Shown: piece after piece, positions 37,766 to 46,501 of the stretch
Layout of the letters: the number at the start of each line of letters is the position of its first letter
Numbering within the stretch: the first letter of the stretch is position 1
DNA from: Streptomyces sp. HUAS YS2
Lineage (GTDB): Bacteria; Actinomycetota; Actinomycetes; Streptomycetales; Streptomycetaceae
Direction of reading: 5' to 3'
Length of the DNA stretch: 64,000 nt
NCBI RefSeq assembly: GCF_033343995.1
Contig: NZ_CP137573.1
Location: 2,699,001-2,763,000 of the forward strand
The notes under the pieces: model-generated
Seen by the model: the letters and a program-made list of their open reading frames with translations, nothing else
Database searches by the model: none
What the model was told of the DNA's origin: nothing
Program-made: the position numbers and the translations under genes

Positions 37766-37881
37766 TGTTCCTTCACCCCATGCACGAGCGGCCTTCTGCG
37801 TTCTGCGTCGTGGTGTCAACCCTGACCATCGTCCAGGTCCCGCCCTGTCGTTCGGCACGGGTCGTGCGGAGTCGGCGCTCC

Positions 37882-37887
37882 TACGTT
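37882..37887 (+). promoter_or_regulatory. -10 hexamer of putative leaderless promoter
   Basis: TACGTT lies 7 bases before ATG 37895; no ribosome binding site. Confidence 0.45.
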
Positions 37888-37894
37888 CGGGGGC

Positions 37895-38881
37895 ATGGAG
37901 ACGCACTTTCGAGAGAATTTCCGGGTCGGGCGGCTGCTGGGGGCCCTGGCCTTACTGGGAGCGGGAGCCGGGGCGGTCGCCCGGCTGTCGCCGGGCGGGC
38001 TGGGGGACGCGGGCGCGACCGAGGTCAGGGGCGGGAGCTCCGTGTCCGTGTACCGGTCGTTGACCGGGGCGGTGGCGGAGACGCCGGCGTGGGTGGGGTC
38101 GCTTCTCGAGGTGGCCACCGAGGGCACCCTGGTGGTCCTCGGGCTGTTGCTGGTCGGGCTCTGCTGGACCGCGCTTCGTCGCAAGGACGCGGCGGGCGTC
38201 GCGGGGGCCGTCGTGATCGGGGTCGGCACCGTCGCCGCGTACGCGGTCAGCGAGGCGCTGAAACTCGTGGTGGACGAGGAGCGGCCCTGTCGAGCGCTGC
38301 GAGGGGCCGCGGCGATCGCCGAGTGTCCGGAGGCCGGGGACTGGTCCTTCCCGAGCAACCACGCCACCCTGGCGATGGCTCTCGCCGTCGGTCTGGCCAT
38401 ACTGCGGCCTCGCCTGGCTTTCGTGACGCTGCCGTTGGCCGGGGCGGCGGCGCTGCTGCGCGTCCTGGTGGGGGTCCACTACCCGCACGACGTGCTCGCC
38501 GGCGCTGCGCTCGGCGCCACGATCGTGGCTGCTGCGCTGCTCGCCGTGCTGCCGCTCGTGGTCCGGGCGACGTCAGGGCTGGTCGGGCGCCGCTGGGGGA
38601 ACGATGCCCGCCTCGTGGGCCACGACGGCGGCGGCCGCCCGGTTGTCGACGCCCAGACGGGCCAGGACGGAGCTGACGTGCGCCTTGACCGTTCCTTCCA
38701 CCACCTGGAGCCGGCGGGCGATCTGTCCGTTGGACAACCCGCTGCCGAGGTGGGACAGCACTTCGCGTTCCCGGGCGGTGAGCCCGTCGACCCGCTCCCG
38801 GGCGGCGGCGCGCCGACCGGCCAGGGCACCGACGCCGTTCGACGCGAGGTGCGCGACCACTCGGGCCGCGACCTTCGGTGA
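37895..38881 (+). CDS. PAP2-superfamily phosphatase with anomalous C-terminal extension
   Basis: 328-aa ORF. Residues 1-230 form a PAP2 lipid-phosphatase-like membrane protein with several hydrophobic segments. The acid-phosphatase signature is present: KLVVDEERPC, FPSNHAT and GVHYPHDVLAG. The remaining 95 codons, from about 38573, lie antisense to the convergent response-regulator gene and read as low-complexity shadow sequence. The true protein probably ended near residue 230 in its ancestor, so this looks like a stop loss. Function: dephosphorylating lipid phosphates such as undecaprenyl or phosphatidate species. Confidence 0.75.
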   Translation: METHFRENFRVGRLLGALALLGAGAGAVARLSPGGLGDAGATEVRGGSSVSVYRSLTGAVAETPAWVGSLLEVATEGTLVVLGLLLVGLCWTALRRKDAAGVAGAVVIGVGTVAAYAVSEALKLVVDEERPCRALRGAAAIAECPEAGDWSFPSNHATLAMALAVGLAILRPRLAFVTLPLAGAAALLRVLVGVHYPHDVLAGAALGATIVAAALLAVLPLVVRATSGLVGRRWGNDARLVGHDGGGRPVVDAQTGQDGADVRLDRSFHHLEPAGDLSVGQPAAEVGQHFAFPGGEPVDPLPGGGAPTGQGTDAVRREVRDHSGRDLR

Positions 38882-39256
38882 CAGGTAGGCGGCGCCGTCG
38901 GCCACCGCACGGACGCCCGCGATCAACTCCTCGGGCTCGCCCGACTTGATCAGGAATCCGGTGGCGCCGCCACCCAGCGCCCGGAGGATGTAGTCGTCCT
39001 CCCCGAAGGTCGTCAGCATGATGACGCCGGTGGCCGGCACCGCCCTGTGGATCTCCGCCGCCGCCTCGATGCCGTTGACCTTCGGCATACGGATGTCGAG
39101 CACGGCGACCTGGGGGCGGTGGCGCCGGACCAGTTCCACGGCGTCGTGCCCGTCGGCGGCCTCGGCAACGACGTCGATGTCCGGATCGGTGGACAACACG
39201 GCGCGGACGCCCGCTCGGATCATCGCCTCGTCGTCGGCGATCAGCACCCGGATCAT
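38573..39256 (-). CDS. NarL/LuxR-type response regulator
   Basis: 227-aa response regulator. The receiver domain has LIADDEAMIRAGVRA, phospho-Asp in VAVLDIRMPKVNG, and TFGEDDYILRALGGGATGFLIKS. The C-terminal LuxR helix-turn-helix is LTAREREVLSHLGSGLSNGQIARRL. Its partner kinase is upstream and ends 7 bases before this start. Both are transcribed on the minus strand as one operon. The 3' end overlaps the PAP2 ORF antisense. Confidence 0.92.
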   Translation of the reverse strand: MIRVLIADDEAMIRAGVRAVLSTDPDIDVVAEAADGHDAVELVRRHRPQVAVLDIRMPKVNGIEAAAEIHRAVPATGVIMLTTFGEDDYILRALGGGATGFLIKSGEPEELIAGVRAVADGAAYLSPKVAARVVAHLASNGVGALAGRRAAARERVDGLTAREREVLSHLGSGLSNGQIARRLQVVEGTVKAHVSSVLARLGVDNRAAAAVVAHEAGIVPPAAPDQP

Positions 39257-39263
39257 CGAACGC

Positions 39264-40739
39264 TCAGGGCGTCAGAGCGTCGAGCGACACCAGCGTGTCC
39301 CCCTGGAAGCACAGCCGGTACACGTCCCCGGACCGGTCGTCGAACCGGTCGGTCGTCATCGCGTAGTACTCGCACGTCATACCTCGTCCCTGTGGTTCCG
39401 TCACCGGCGGGCGGTGGATCGCCTGACGGTCCGGCAGTACGCGCTCCACCTCGGAGCGATCCTGCCCCACTCGCAGGCGCGCGTAGTCGCGCGGGTCCAG
39501 CACCGACCGCGACGCCGACAGCATCTCCCACCCCGTCAGCCCCGCGCTCAGCACCGCGCCGGTCACCAGGGGCAGCAGCACCGCCACGGCCAGGGTGCGG
39601 CCGGCGCGGCGCCGGGCCCCGCGGTACTCCTGCGGCACTCCGCCCCGCTGCCGCGGAGGACTGGCGGCGGCGGGTCGCTGCGGCTGCGCCGGGGGTACGC
39701 GCGGCAGCCGGGCGACGACCGCGTAGCCGCCGCCCCGGGGCCCGTACTCGAGTGAGCCTCCGGCCAGCCGGACGCGTTCGTCGAGTCCGATGAGGCCGCG
39801 GCCCCCGCTCCAGGGACGAGGCGCGTCCGCGGCCGGCGCGGGCCCGTTGCTCACCACGACCTTCGTCTCGGTCGCCGTGTGCGACACGCGCACCTTCGTC
39901 GCCGCGCGAGGTGCGTGCTTGACGACATTGGTCAGCGCTTCCTGCACGACGCGATGCGCGGCTCGTTCGACCACCGGCGGAAGGCCGGCGTCCTCGCCCT
40001 CGACGCGCAGTTCGACCGCGAGCCCGGACCGGGACGCCTCGCCGACCAGACGGGCCACGCTGAAGTCGGACGGCCTCATGGGCGCGTCGTCCGTCTCCTC
40101 CCGCAGGACACCGATCACCTCGCCGAGACGCTCCACCGCGGCCGCGGCCCTGGCCCTGATGTCCTGGGCGGCCAGCCGATGGTGGTCCTCCAGGTCGGGC
40201 GCGAGCTTCAGGGCGCCGGCGGACAGCGCGATCAGGCTGAGGTCATGGCCGAGGACGTCATGCATGTCCTGCGCGATGCGAGCGCGCTCCAGCAGCCTGG
40301 CCTGCTCGGCGACCAGCCGCTGTTCCCGCTCCAGATGCTCGGCCCGCTCCCAGCCGGCCCTGATCAGATCCTGGTGCTGGCGCCAGAACCGGCCCGCGAA
40401 CCAGGGCAGCATGGCGGCGAAGGCCACCACCCCCACGAACCGGCTCCCCAGCGCGAGCCACGAGGGCACGAGGGACGCGGCCACCACTGCGGCCGCGAGA
40501 ACCGCGACCAGCACCAGTGCCGTCGGACGGATGCTCCCGGGCCGCCGCCCCGCCAGGAACGCGGTGATCACGGTCGGCAGAACCCACCACGAGTTCACCA
40601 CGCTCAACCCGGCGGACAGCGTCATGGCCACCGCCGGCAGGCTCCCCGGATCCACCACCCGCCGCAGGCCACCCGCCCGGCCCCCGGCCCCGGCCCCGAT
40701 ACCGGTCCCGCGCTCGTCTTCGGTCGTGGTCTCGTTCAC
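39264..40739 (-). CDS. NarL-type sensor histidine kinase with C-terminal membrane extension
   Basis: 491-aa HisKA_3 kinase. Several transmembrane helices lie at about residues 25-125. The phospho-His is in DMHDVLGHDLSLIALSAG, and the HATPase has ALTNVVKHAP and GRGLIGLDERV. Beyond the kinase there is an additional membrane segment (LAVAVLLPLVTGAVLSAGL) and about 90 residues with Cys and Tyr that would lie outside the cell. That extension is unusual. The start is GTG 40739 with a leaderless-type -10. Confidence 0.9.
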   Translation of the reverse strand: MNETTTEDERGTGIGAGAGGRAGGLRRVVDPGSLPAVAMTLSAGLSVVNSWWVLPTVITAFLAGRRPGSIRPTALVLVAVLAAAVVAASLVPSWLALGSRFVGVVAFAAMLPWFAGRFWRQHQDLIRAGWERAEHLEREQRLVAEQARLLERARIAQDMHDVLGHDLSLIALSAGALKLAPDLEDHHRLAAQDIRARAAAAVERLGEVIGVLREETDDAPMRPSDFSVARLVGEASRSGLAVELRVEGEDAGLPPVVERAAHRVVQEALTNVVKHAPRAATKVRVSHTATETKVVVSNGPAPAADAPRPWSGGRGLIGLDERVRLAGGSLEYGPRGGGYAVVARLPRVPPAQPQRPAAASPPRQRGGVPQEYRGARRRAGRTLAVAVLLPLVTGAVLSAGLTGWEMLSASRSVLDPRDYARLRVGQDRSEVERVLPDRQAIHRPPVTEPQGRGMTCEYYAMTTDRFDDRSGDVYRLCFQGDTLVSLDALTP

Positions 40740-40746
40740 GGACGTG

Positions 40747-40752
40747 ACGCTA
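40747..40752 (-). promoter_or_regulatory. -10 hexamer of putative leaderless promoter
   Basis: On the minus strand TAGCGT lies 7 bases before GTG 40739, supporting that start over the longer in-frame ORF. Confidence 0.5.
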
Positions 40753-40921
40753 CGGAACGATGCGCCCCCTCGGACACTGCCGAAAGTCCAACCTTGTTCG
40801 TTCACTGGCCTCCGGCGCACGGCGCCAGTCCGCCACCGGCGTAACCGGTGGCGGGCGGGAGGGGCGCGGGGCAGGCTGAGGAACGACCGCACGCGCCATG
40901 ACTTCAGTCGAGGGGGCCGCC

Positions 40922-41389
40922 ATGTCCACCGAATCCGCCGGGCACGACAAGACGCTGTACGAGGCGGTGGGCGGGGCCGAGGCCCTGCAGCGGCTGTCCG
41001 ACACGTTCTACGAGGCGGTGCTCGCCGACCCGCTGCTCGCGCCGGTCTTCGCGGAGTTCACGCCGGCGCACGTGCAGCACGTCGCCGTGTGGCTGGCCGA
41101 GGTGTTCTCCGGTCCGGCCGAGTTCACCGCGGAACTGGGCGGCCATCAGGCCCTGTTGCGCGCACACCTGGGGCTCGGGATCACCGAGGAGCAGCGGGTG
41201 CGCTGGATGGAGCTGATGACCGCGGCGGTCGAGAAGGAGCTGCCGGACGACGCGTTGCTGCGCCGCCGGGTGGTGGAGTACTTCGACTGGGGGACCCGGA
41301 TCGCCAAGGACGTGTCCGCCTCGGCACCCGGTACGGATCTCGGCGAGCCCGGCCCGACGCCGCGCTGGGGCTGGAACGGTCTCGCCTGA
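40922..41389 (+). CDS. group II truncated haemoglobin
   Basis: 155-aa globin of the trHbO type. It has the conserved YEAVGGAEALQRLSDTFY start and FAEFTP. The proximal heme-ligand His lies in RAHLGLGI and the group II Trp in RVRWMELM. A short acidic/Pro-rich tail follows (GEPGPTPRWGWNGLA). ATG 40922 is behind GAGGGGG. Role: binding or detoxifying O2 or NO in the cytosol. It is divergent from the kinase gene. Confidence 0.93.
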   Translation: MSTESAGHDKTLYEAVGGAEALQRLSDTFYEAVLADPLLAPVFAEFTPAHVQHVAVWLAEVFSGPAEFTAELGGHQALLRAHLGLGITEEQRVRWMELMTAAVEKELPDDALLRRRVVEYFDWGTRIAKDVSASAPGTDLGEPGPTPRWGWNGLA

Positions 41390-41414
41390 CGTAACGTCAT
41401 GCCACCTCGCGGGC

Positions 41415-41438
41415 GCCCGGGGCTCCCCGGCCCCGGGC
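41415..41438. terminator. bidirectional terminator
   Basis: GCCCGGGGC (41415-41423) and GCCCCGGGC (41430-41438) pair perfectly, between the convergent globin and hypothetical genes. Confidence 0.7.
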
Positions 41439-41445
41439 TCCGGGC

Positions 41446-41868
41446 CTACGCGGCCGCCGACACCGGGCGGCGGCCGAACTCGGCGCCCGGCGGGAGCTGT
41501 TGGCGCACCCGGTCCAGCGCCTCGTCGAAGTCGGCCCCGGCGATGCCGGATTCGTAGGCCGCGCCGCCACAGTGCAGGGTGAGGTTCAGGTCGGTCCGCT
41601 CACCGAGCGCCAACAGGCAGCTGAGCGTTGCCTGTTGCGAGGTCCCGTCGATGACGACGGGGAGCGGCAGGTCCCACTCCAGTACGCAGTGGGTGAGGGC
41701 CTCACCGGCCCCGCCGTCCGCGCGCAGGGACGCGAAGCTCGCGCCCGTGTACTCGATTCCCCTGACGCGGGCGGCCACTTGGCCCCCGCCCGCCGTGATC
41801 ACGAGCGCTTCCGCACCGCGGCGGTCCCGGTACCAGCCGGTCCAGACTTCCGTCGACTCCGATGACAT
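41446..41868 (-). CDS. conserved hypothetical protein
   Basis: 140-aa cytosolic protein, widespread in streptomycetes (I recall DUF6304, uncertain). It begins with a WTGWYRDRRGAEALVI strand pattern and has a mostly beta core, then two helices. No catalytic motif or membrane segment. Start is ATG 41868 with a leaderless-type -10. Function unknown. Confidence 0.7.
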   Translation of the reverse strand: MSSESTEVWTGWYRDRRGAEALVITAGGGQVAARVRGIEYTGASFASLRADGGAGEALTHCVLEWDLPLPVVIDGTSQQATLSCLLALGERTDLNLTLHCGGAAYESGIAGADFDEALDRVRQQLPPGAEFGRRPVSAAA

Positions 41869-41874
41869 GCGCGG

Positions 41875-41880
41875 ACTGTA
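41875..41880 (-). promoter_or_regulatory. -10 hexamer of putative leaderless promoter
   Basis: On the minus strand TACAGT lies 6 bases before ATG 41868; no ribosome binding site. Confidence 0.45.
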
Positions 41881-41910
41881 GCGGTATGACCGGCTCCGCC
41901 GCGCGGCCGG

Positions 41911-42240
41911 TCACCCGGTGGCCTGACTTCTCCCGGTCTTGTCCGTTGTGCCTGGTGGCGACGGGATGTCGGTCTCCTCCCGGGTGTCGTCCCCGGACCC
42001 TTCTCCGCTCTCCTGCCCAGCCTCCTGCCCGGCGTCCTCGCGGACCTCTTCGAGGTATCCCTCCGGGCGATGGCCGAACAGCTTGCAGTCCGGGTTGTGG
42101 CAGGGCTTGCGCACCCAGACGGGTACCCAGGCGCCCAGCACCTTGTGCCGCTGCATGGTCGTACCGACGGACGTGCCACAGGCCGGGCACACCGGCTCGA
42201 CCTGCGGACCCCCGGCGGTGCGGCGTCCTTCGCTGCCCAT
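41911..42240 (-). CDS. small zinc-ribbon-like hypothetical protein
   Basis: 109-aa protein with two Cys pairs (CPACG and CHNPDC) that could bind zinc. A basic aromatic middle (AWVPVWVRKP) and a Glu/Asp/Gly-rich low-complexity tail follow. Start ATG 42240, with a leaderless-type -10 six bases upstream. Function unknown. Confidence 0.7.
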   Translation of the reverse strand: MGSEGRRTAGGPQVEPVCPACGTSVGTTMQRHKVLGAWVPVWVRKPCHNPDCKLFGHRPEGYLEEVREDAGQEAGQESGEGSGDDTREETDIPSPPGTTDKTGRSQATG

Positions 42241-42246
42241 ACGTCA

Positions 42247-42252
42247 AGGGTA
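42247..42252 (-). promoter_or_regulatory. -10 hexamer of putative leaderless promoter
   Basis: On the minus strand TACCCT lies 6 bases before ATG 42240; no ribosome binding site. Confidence 0.5.
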
Positions 42253-42298
42253 GGTCAGCCCCGCGGACGCCGCCCGCGCCGCGATCCGGCGCCGGGGG

Positions 42299-42883
42299 TC
42301 ACCGCTTCCTGGTGTACGTGCGGACGACCACACCGTTCCCGAAGGTGCGGACGTCGTCCAGGACGAAGTCGCGCGGCTCGAAGGCCGCGCCGCCGAACAT
42401 CGGCATCCCGGAGCCGTAGATCTGCGGGTACGACTTGATCACCAGCTCGTCGACCTCTTCGATCAGCTCGCCGGCCACCGTCGCGCCGCCGCAGAGCCAG
42501 ATGCCCAGGTCGCTCTCCTCGGCCTTCAGGGCGCGGACGCGGCCGACGAGGTCGTCGGCGATCAGTTCGACGTCCGGGCTCGGCGACTCCTTCAGCGAGC
42601 GGGTCGCCACGTACTGGCGCAGGTGCGCGTACGGGCTGGGGCTGCCCTCGTCCAGGCCGAGCTGGTACGAGCCCATGCCCTGGATCACCGTGTCGAAGCG
42701 CTTGTTGGGCGCGTCGATGCCCAGGTGGTTCCGCGCCAGGGTCGGGACCGTCTCCGGGTATTCGGCGTTCATGAACGCCAGGTACTCCTCGTCGATGAAC
42801 GCCATCATCGACGTGGCGTCGCCCTTCGGGTCGCCGATGAAGCCGTCGAGCGAGCAGGCGACGTAGTACGTGAGCTTGCGCAA
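42299..42883 (-). CDS. dihydrofolate-reductase-fold (RibD C-terminal) protein
   Basis: 194-aa RibD C-terminal/DHFR-like oxidoreductase. N-terminal strand LTYYVACSLDGFIGDP, NADPH-binding GSYQLG and LGIWLCGGATVAGELI match the family. The start is TTG 42883, placed by GAGGA six bases upstream; an ATG at 42928 is in frame but further from a ribosome binding site. Substrate unknown. It is divergent from a TetR gene that probably controls it. Confidence 0.85.
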   Translation of the reverse strand: MRKLTYYVACSLDGFIGDPKGDATSMMAFIDEEYLAFMNAEYPETVPTLARNHLGIDAPNKRFDTVIQGMGSYQLGLDEGSPSPYAHLRQYVATRSLKESPSPDVELIADDLVGRVRALKAEESDLGIWLCGGATVAGELIEEVDELVIKSYPQIYGSGMPMFGGAAFEPRDFVLDDVRTFGNGVVVRTYTRKR

Positions 42884-43003
42884 ACCGGTTCCTCTTTCGT
42901 TTCGGAGAGGCCGCATCCCCGCGACCACGACAGCTATAGTGCTTCATCTGTAGTGGTTGCGCAAGAGCTATCTTCCGGGAAGAAGTGGAACGAGGAGGTC
43001 CGG

Positions 43004-43579
43004 GTGGCGAGGAATCCCGAGCGCAGGGCGGCTCTGCTGGACGCGGCGATCGAGGTGATGGCGGACGAAGGCGCCCGCGGGCTGACCTTCCGGGCGGTCG
43101 ACGCCCGGGCGGGCGTGCCGACGGGCACCTCGTCCAACTACTTCGCCGACCGGGACCGGTTGCTCTCCGAGGTGGCGGAGCGCATCTTCGTACGCCTGAC
43201 CCCGGAACCGGGCTCCATCGACACCGCCATGGCGCCCGAGCCCTCGCGCGAACTGGTCGTCGAGCTGATGCGGTGGCTCGTGCGGCGCCTGTCGGCGCAG
43301 CGCTCCTGCTATCTCGGGCTCTTCGAGCTCCGCCTGGAGGCCACCCGCCGGCCCGATCTGCGCGCGCGGCTCACCGAGGTGCTCCGCTCCGACCTCGACG
43401 AGAACATCCGGCTGCATCTCGCCGCCCACATGCCGGGCGACGCCGACACGGTCCGGCTGCTCTATTTCGCCCTCACCGGACTGCTGGTCGACCACCTCAC
43501 CGTCCCGGGCATGCACGACGAGCGGGAGCTCGACACACTCGTGGAGACGGTGGTCCACCGGATCGTGCCGGAGAGCTAG
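43004..43579 (+). CDS. TetR-family regulator
   Basis: 191-aa TetR regulator. Helix-turn-helix GARGLTFRAVDARAGVPTGTSSNYF (about residues 22-48) is followed by a helical ligand domain. GTG 43004 follows GAGGAGG at 5 bases. The divergent RibD-like gene is the likely target; the spacer has TAGTG repeated (about 42937 and 42951), which may be part of an operator. Ligand unknown. Confidence 0.9.
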   Translation: MARNPERRAALLDAAIEVMADEGARGLTFRAVDARAGVPTGTSSNYFADRDRLLSEVAERIFVRLTPEPGSIDTAMAPEPSRELVVELMRWLVRRLSAQRSCYLGLFELRLEATRRPDLRARLTEVLRSDLDENIRLHLAAHMPGDADTVRLLYFALTGLLVDHLTVPGMHDERELDTLVETVVHRIVPES

Positions 43580-43662
43580 GGGCCCGTCGGCGCCGCGTCC
43601 CGCCGGAGTGCCGGGCGAGCCGGGGGGTGCGCCAGGGGCGGGCCACGGGCCCTCTCCCCACC

Positions 43663-44712
43663 TCAGCGCGTGCGGCGCGTCACGAACTCCGCGAGCGACA
43701 GCAGGTCGCCCGCCGCCGCCAGGTCCGGTACCGCGAGGGAGAGCTGCTGCACCGCCCGGGCCATCCGGTCGGCCGCCTCGGCCTGGGCCCAGTCCCGGCC
43801 GCCGGCCCGCTCCACCGCGTCCGCCGCCGCCCGTACCGCCGCCGCGTCGAGCACCGGCTGCCCGTACAGACCCGCCAGCTCCGCGCCGGCGGCGGTGCCG
43901 GAGCCGAGCGCGGCCACCACCGGCAGCGACTTCTTGTGGGCGGCCAGGTCCGCGCCGGCCGGCTTGCCGGTCCGCTCGGGGTCGCCCCAGATCCCGATCA
44001 GGTCGTCGATCAGCTGGAAGGCCAGTCCGGCCTCCCGGCCGAACGCGTCCATCGCCGCGACCTCCCTCTCCCCCGCCCCCGCGTACAGCGCGCCGAGCGC
44101 GCACGCGCAGCCGAGCAGCGCGCCGGTCTTCGCCGTGGCCATCGCGACGCACTCGTCCAGCGTCACCTCGTGCGGCGGCCGTTGCTCGAACGCGCAGTCC
44201 GCCTGCTGCCCGGCGCACAGCTCGATGACGCAGGCGGCGAGCCGGGCCGAGGCCGCGGCGGACGCCGGGTGGCCGTCCTCGGCGAGCAGCCGCACCGCCA
44301 GCGCCAGCATCGCGTCGCCCGCGATCAGCGCGTCGGGGATGCCGAACACGGTCCAGGCGGTGGGTCGGTGACGGCGCGTCGGGTCCTCGTCGACGATGTC
44401 GTCGTGGAGCAGGGTGAAGTTGTGCGCCAGCTCCACCGCCGCGGCGGCGCGGACGGCCGGGGCCGGGTCGCCGCCGAGGGCCCGGGTGGCGGCCAGGACC
44501 AGGGCGGGGCGGATCGCCTTGCCGGCCTGCCCGGCGGCCGGGGTGCCGTCGGCGTGCTCCCAGCCGAAGTGGTACATCGCGACCCTCCGTATGGACCCGG
44601 GCAGGGTCTCGACGGTGGAGCGCAGCTGGGGCGTGACGACGGTACGGGTCTGGTCCAGGAGCGCCACGGCCCCCTGACCGTCGGTCGTGGCAGGCGTGCT
44701 GGTCATGGTCAC
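43663..44712 (-). CDS. polyprenyl diphosphate synthase, candidate encapsulin cargo
   Basis: 349-aa isoprenoid chain-elongating synthase. The first Asp-rich motif is HDDIVDED and the second DDLIGIWGD, and GKAIRP and TAKTGALLG lie between. It condenses allylic diphosphates with isopentenyl diphosphate. A Thr/Ser-rich disordered N-terminus of about 15-20 residues precedes the fold. GTG 44712 has a GAGGA at 7 bases; GTG 44718 and ATG 44706 are alternatives. It lies directly downstream of the encapsulin gene on the same strand. Polyprenyl synthases in this position are known cargo of family 2B encapsulins. Confidence 0.88.
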   Translation of the reverse strand: MTMTSTPATTDGQGAVALLDQTRTVVTPQLRSTVETLPGSIRRVAMYHFGWEHADGTPAAGQAGKAIRPALVLAATRALGGDPAPAVRAAAAVELAHNFTLLHDDIVDEDPTRRHRPTAWTVFGIPDALIAGDAMLALAVRLLAEDGHPASAAASARLAACVIELCAGQQADCAFEQRPPHEVTLDECVAMATAKTGALLGCACALGALYAGAGEREVAAMDAFGREAGLAFQLIDDLIGIWGDPERTGKPAGADLAAHKKSLPVVAALGSGTAAGAELAGLYGQPVLDAAAVRAAADAVERAGGRDWAQAEAADRMARAVQQLSLAVPDLAAAGDLLSLAEFVTRRTR

Positions 44713-44816
44713 GGTCACTTCCTCACGGCGGGCGGGACGGCGGCGCGCGGGGCGAGAGCGGTGCGGACGGCGGGGGCCCGGGCGCGCGGCCCGGCACCCC
44801 GCCGCCGTTCACCGCG

Positions 44817-46232
44817 TCAGCGCCAGCGGCTGACCTCGACGTTCTCCAGCACGCCCAGCGCGTCCGGGACCAGCACGGCGGCCGAGTAGTAGGCCGTGAC
44901 GAGGTACGAGATGATCGCCTGCTCGTCGATGCCCATGAAGCGGACCGAGAGGCTGGGCTCGATCTCGTCCGGCAGCCCGGTCTGGTGCAGACCGATCACG
45001 CCCTGGTCGGACTCGCCGGTACGCATGCAGATGATCGACGTGGTGCGGGCGTCCGAGATCGGGATCTTGTTGCACGGGAAGATCGGCACCCCGCGCCAGG
45101 TGGGGATCCGGTTGCCGTTGACCTCGATCGACTCGGGCACCAGGCCGCGCTTGTTGCACTCGCGCCCGAAGGCGGCGATGGCGCGCGGGTGGGCGAGGAA
45201 CATCTTGGAGCCGCGCCGCCGCGACAGCAGCTCGTCCATGTCGTCCGGGCTGGGCACGCCGTCGTGCGGCTGGATCCGCTGCCCGTAGTCGCAGTTGGAG
45301 AGGAGGCCGAACTCCCGGTTGTTGATCAGCTCGTGCTCCTGGCGCTCCCGGAGCGCCTCGACCGTGAGCCGCAACTGCTGCTCGGTCTGGTTCATCGGCT
45401 GGTTGTAGAGGTCGGCGACCCGGCTGTGCACCTTGAGGACGGTCTGGGCGACGCTCAGCTCGTACTCGCGGGGCGAGGCGTCGTAGTCGACGTAGGTGTG
45501 CGGGACGACCGCCTCGCCGACGTGGCCGGCGGAAAGGTCGATCTCGGCCTCGCCGTACTTGTTGGTGCGCTGGTGCGGCAGCGCGGCGACGGCGGCGAGG
45601 TGCGCGGCGAGCGAGGTGGCCCGCTCCGCCAGGTTGCGCACGTCGTCCCGGGTGAGTTCGAGAACGGTGCAGGCGGTGGCCGCGCGGGCCGTCCAGTCCC
45701 AGACCGCCTCGGGGTCGGTCAGCGAGTGGTCGCCGAAGTACGCACCGTCGGCGAGGACGCCGAGCACCGCCTCGTCGCCGTACGGGCCCTCGCCGATCTG
45801 CTCGATCCGGCCGTGCGCGAGCAGGTAGACCCGGTCGGTGGCCTCACCGGAGACGGCGATCACCTCGCCGACGGCGAACTCGCGCTGCCGGCAGCGGGCC
45901 GCCAGCTCGGCCAGCGCCTCCTCGTCCTCGTAGCCGCGCAGCGCGGGGAGTTCGCCGAGCTCGGCCGGGATGACGGCGACCCGCTCCCCGGTCTGCACGA
46001 AGGTGACGCGGCCGTCACCGACGGAATAGCTGAGCCTCCGGTTCACCCGGTAGGTACCGCCCTGCACCTGCACCCACGGCAGCATCCGCAGCAGCCACCG
46101 GGAGGTGATCTCCTGCATCTGCGGTGCCGACTTCGTGGTGGTCGCCAGGTTCCGCGCGGCGGCGGTACCGAGACTCTGCTGCGGGGGCGCCTGCTCCGCG
46201 CGGACCTCGTCGCCAACCGAACCAACCGACAT
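44817..46232 (-). CDS. eshA: family 2B encapsulin shell protein (EshA)
   Basis: 471-aa shell protein of the EshA/family 2B encapsulin class. The N-terminal arm has [12 protein letters not shown] and the HK97-like fold spans the C-terminal half ([51 protein letters not shown]). An inserted cyclic-nucleotide-binding-like domain occupies about residues 95-220. Its phosphate-binding cassette reads [22 protein letters not shown], so the usual Glu is Asp. ATG 46232 follows GAGGGAG. The polyprenyl synthase is downstream. EshA is a nanocompartment shell in streptomycetes, linked to terpenoid metabolism or antibiotic production. Confidence 0.92.
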   Translation of the reverse strand: MSVGSVGDEVRAEQAPPQQSLGTAAARNLATTTKSAPQMQEITSRWLLRMLPWVQVQGGTYRVNRRLSYSVGDGRVTFVQTGERVAVIPAELGELPALRGYEDEEALAELAARCRQREFAVGEVIAVSGEATDRVYLLAHGRIEQIGEGPYGDEAVLGVLADGAYFGDHSLTDPEAVWDWTARAATACTVLELTRDDVRNLAERATSLAAHLAAVAALPHQRTNKYGEAEIDLSAGHVGEAVVPHTYVDYDASPREYELSVAQTVLKVHSRVADLYNQPMNQTEQQLRLTVEALRERQEHELINNREFGLLSNCDYGQRIQPHDGVPSPDDMDELLSRRRGSKMFLAHPRAIAAFGRECNKRGLVPESIEVNGNRIPTWRGVPIFPCNKIPISDARTTSIICMRTGESDQGVIGLHQTGLPDEIEPSLSVRFMGIDEQAIISYLVTAYYSAAVLVPDALGVLENVEVSRWR

Positions 46233-46501
46233 GGATCTCCCTCTCGATCATGTAGACCTGCGAGAGGAAGCCTTTCAGCACGCTGCGTACACACGCCATT
46301 ACACAAATGAGTGGGCATGATCCGTGCACCGCGGGGCATGACACTCGGTTTCCACTCGATCGGCGCAGCCGGTCGCCGGACGCACCGCGGGGGCTGTCCG
46401 GATCGGCTCGCACACCGTCCGAACGGCTCAGGCCGCAGCGCCGTACTCCGATACATCCGGGAGGAGTACTTCCGGTACGACGAGACGAAGAGGAGTCGGC
46501 C

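Larger units (their letters stand above)
37631..37894. other. lower-GC intergenic segment with sodN-like tail
   Basis: 264 bases without a gene. It has less GC than the flanks in its first half and holds the second copy of the sodN 3' end at 37739-37765. The promoter of the PAP2 gene lies at its right edge. Confidence 0.5.

Noticed and set aside
43663..46232. 2-methylisoborneol biosynthesis cluster
   Set aside because: Encapsulin-like proteins occur in that cluster, but there is no geranyl diphosphate methyltransferase or MIB cyclase nearby. The synthase is an ordinary polyprenyl type with both Asp-rich motifs.
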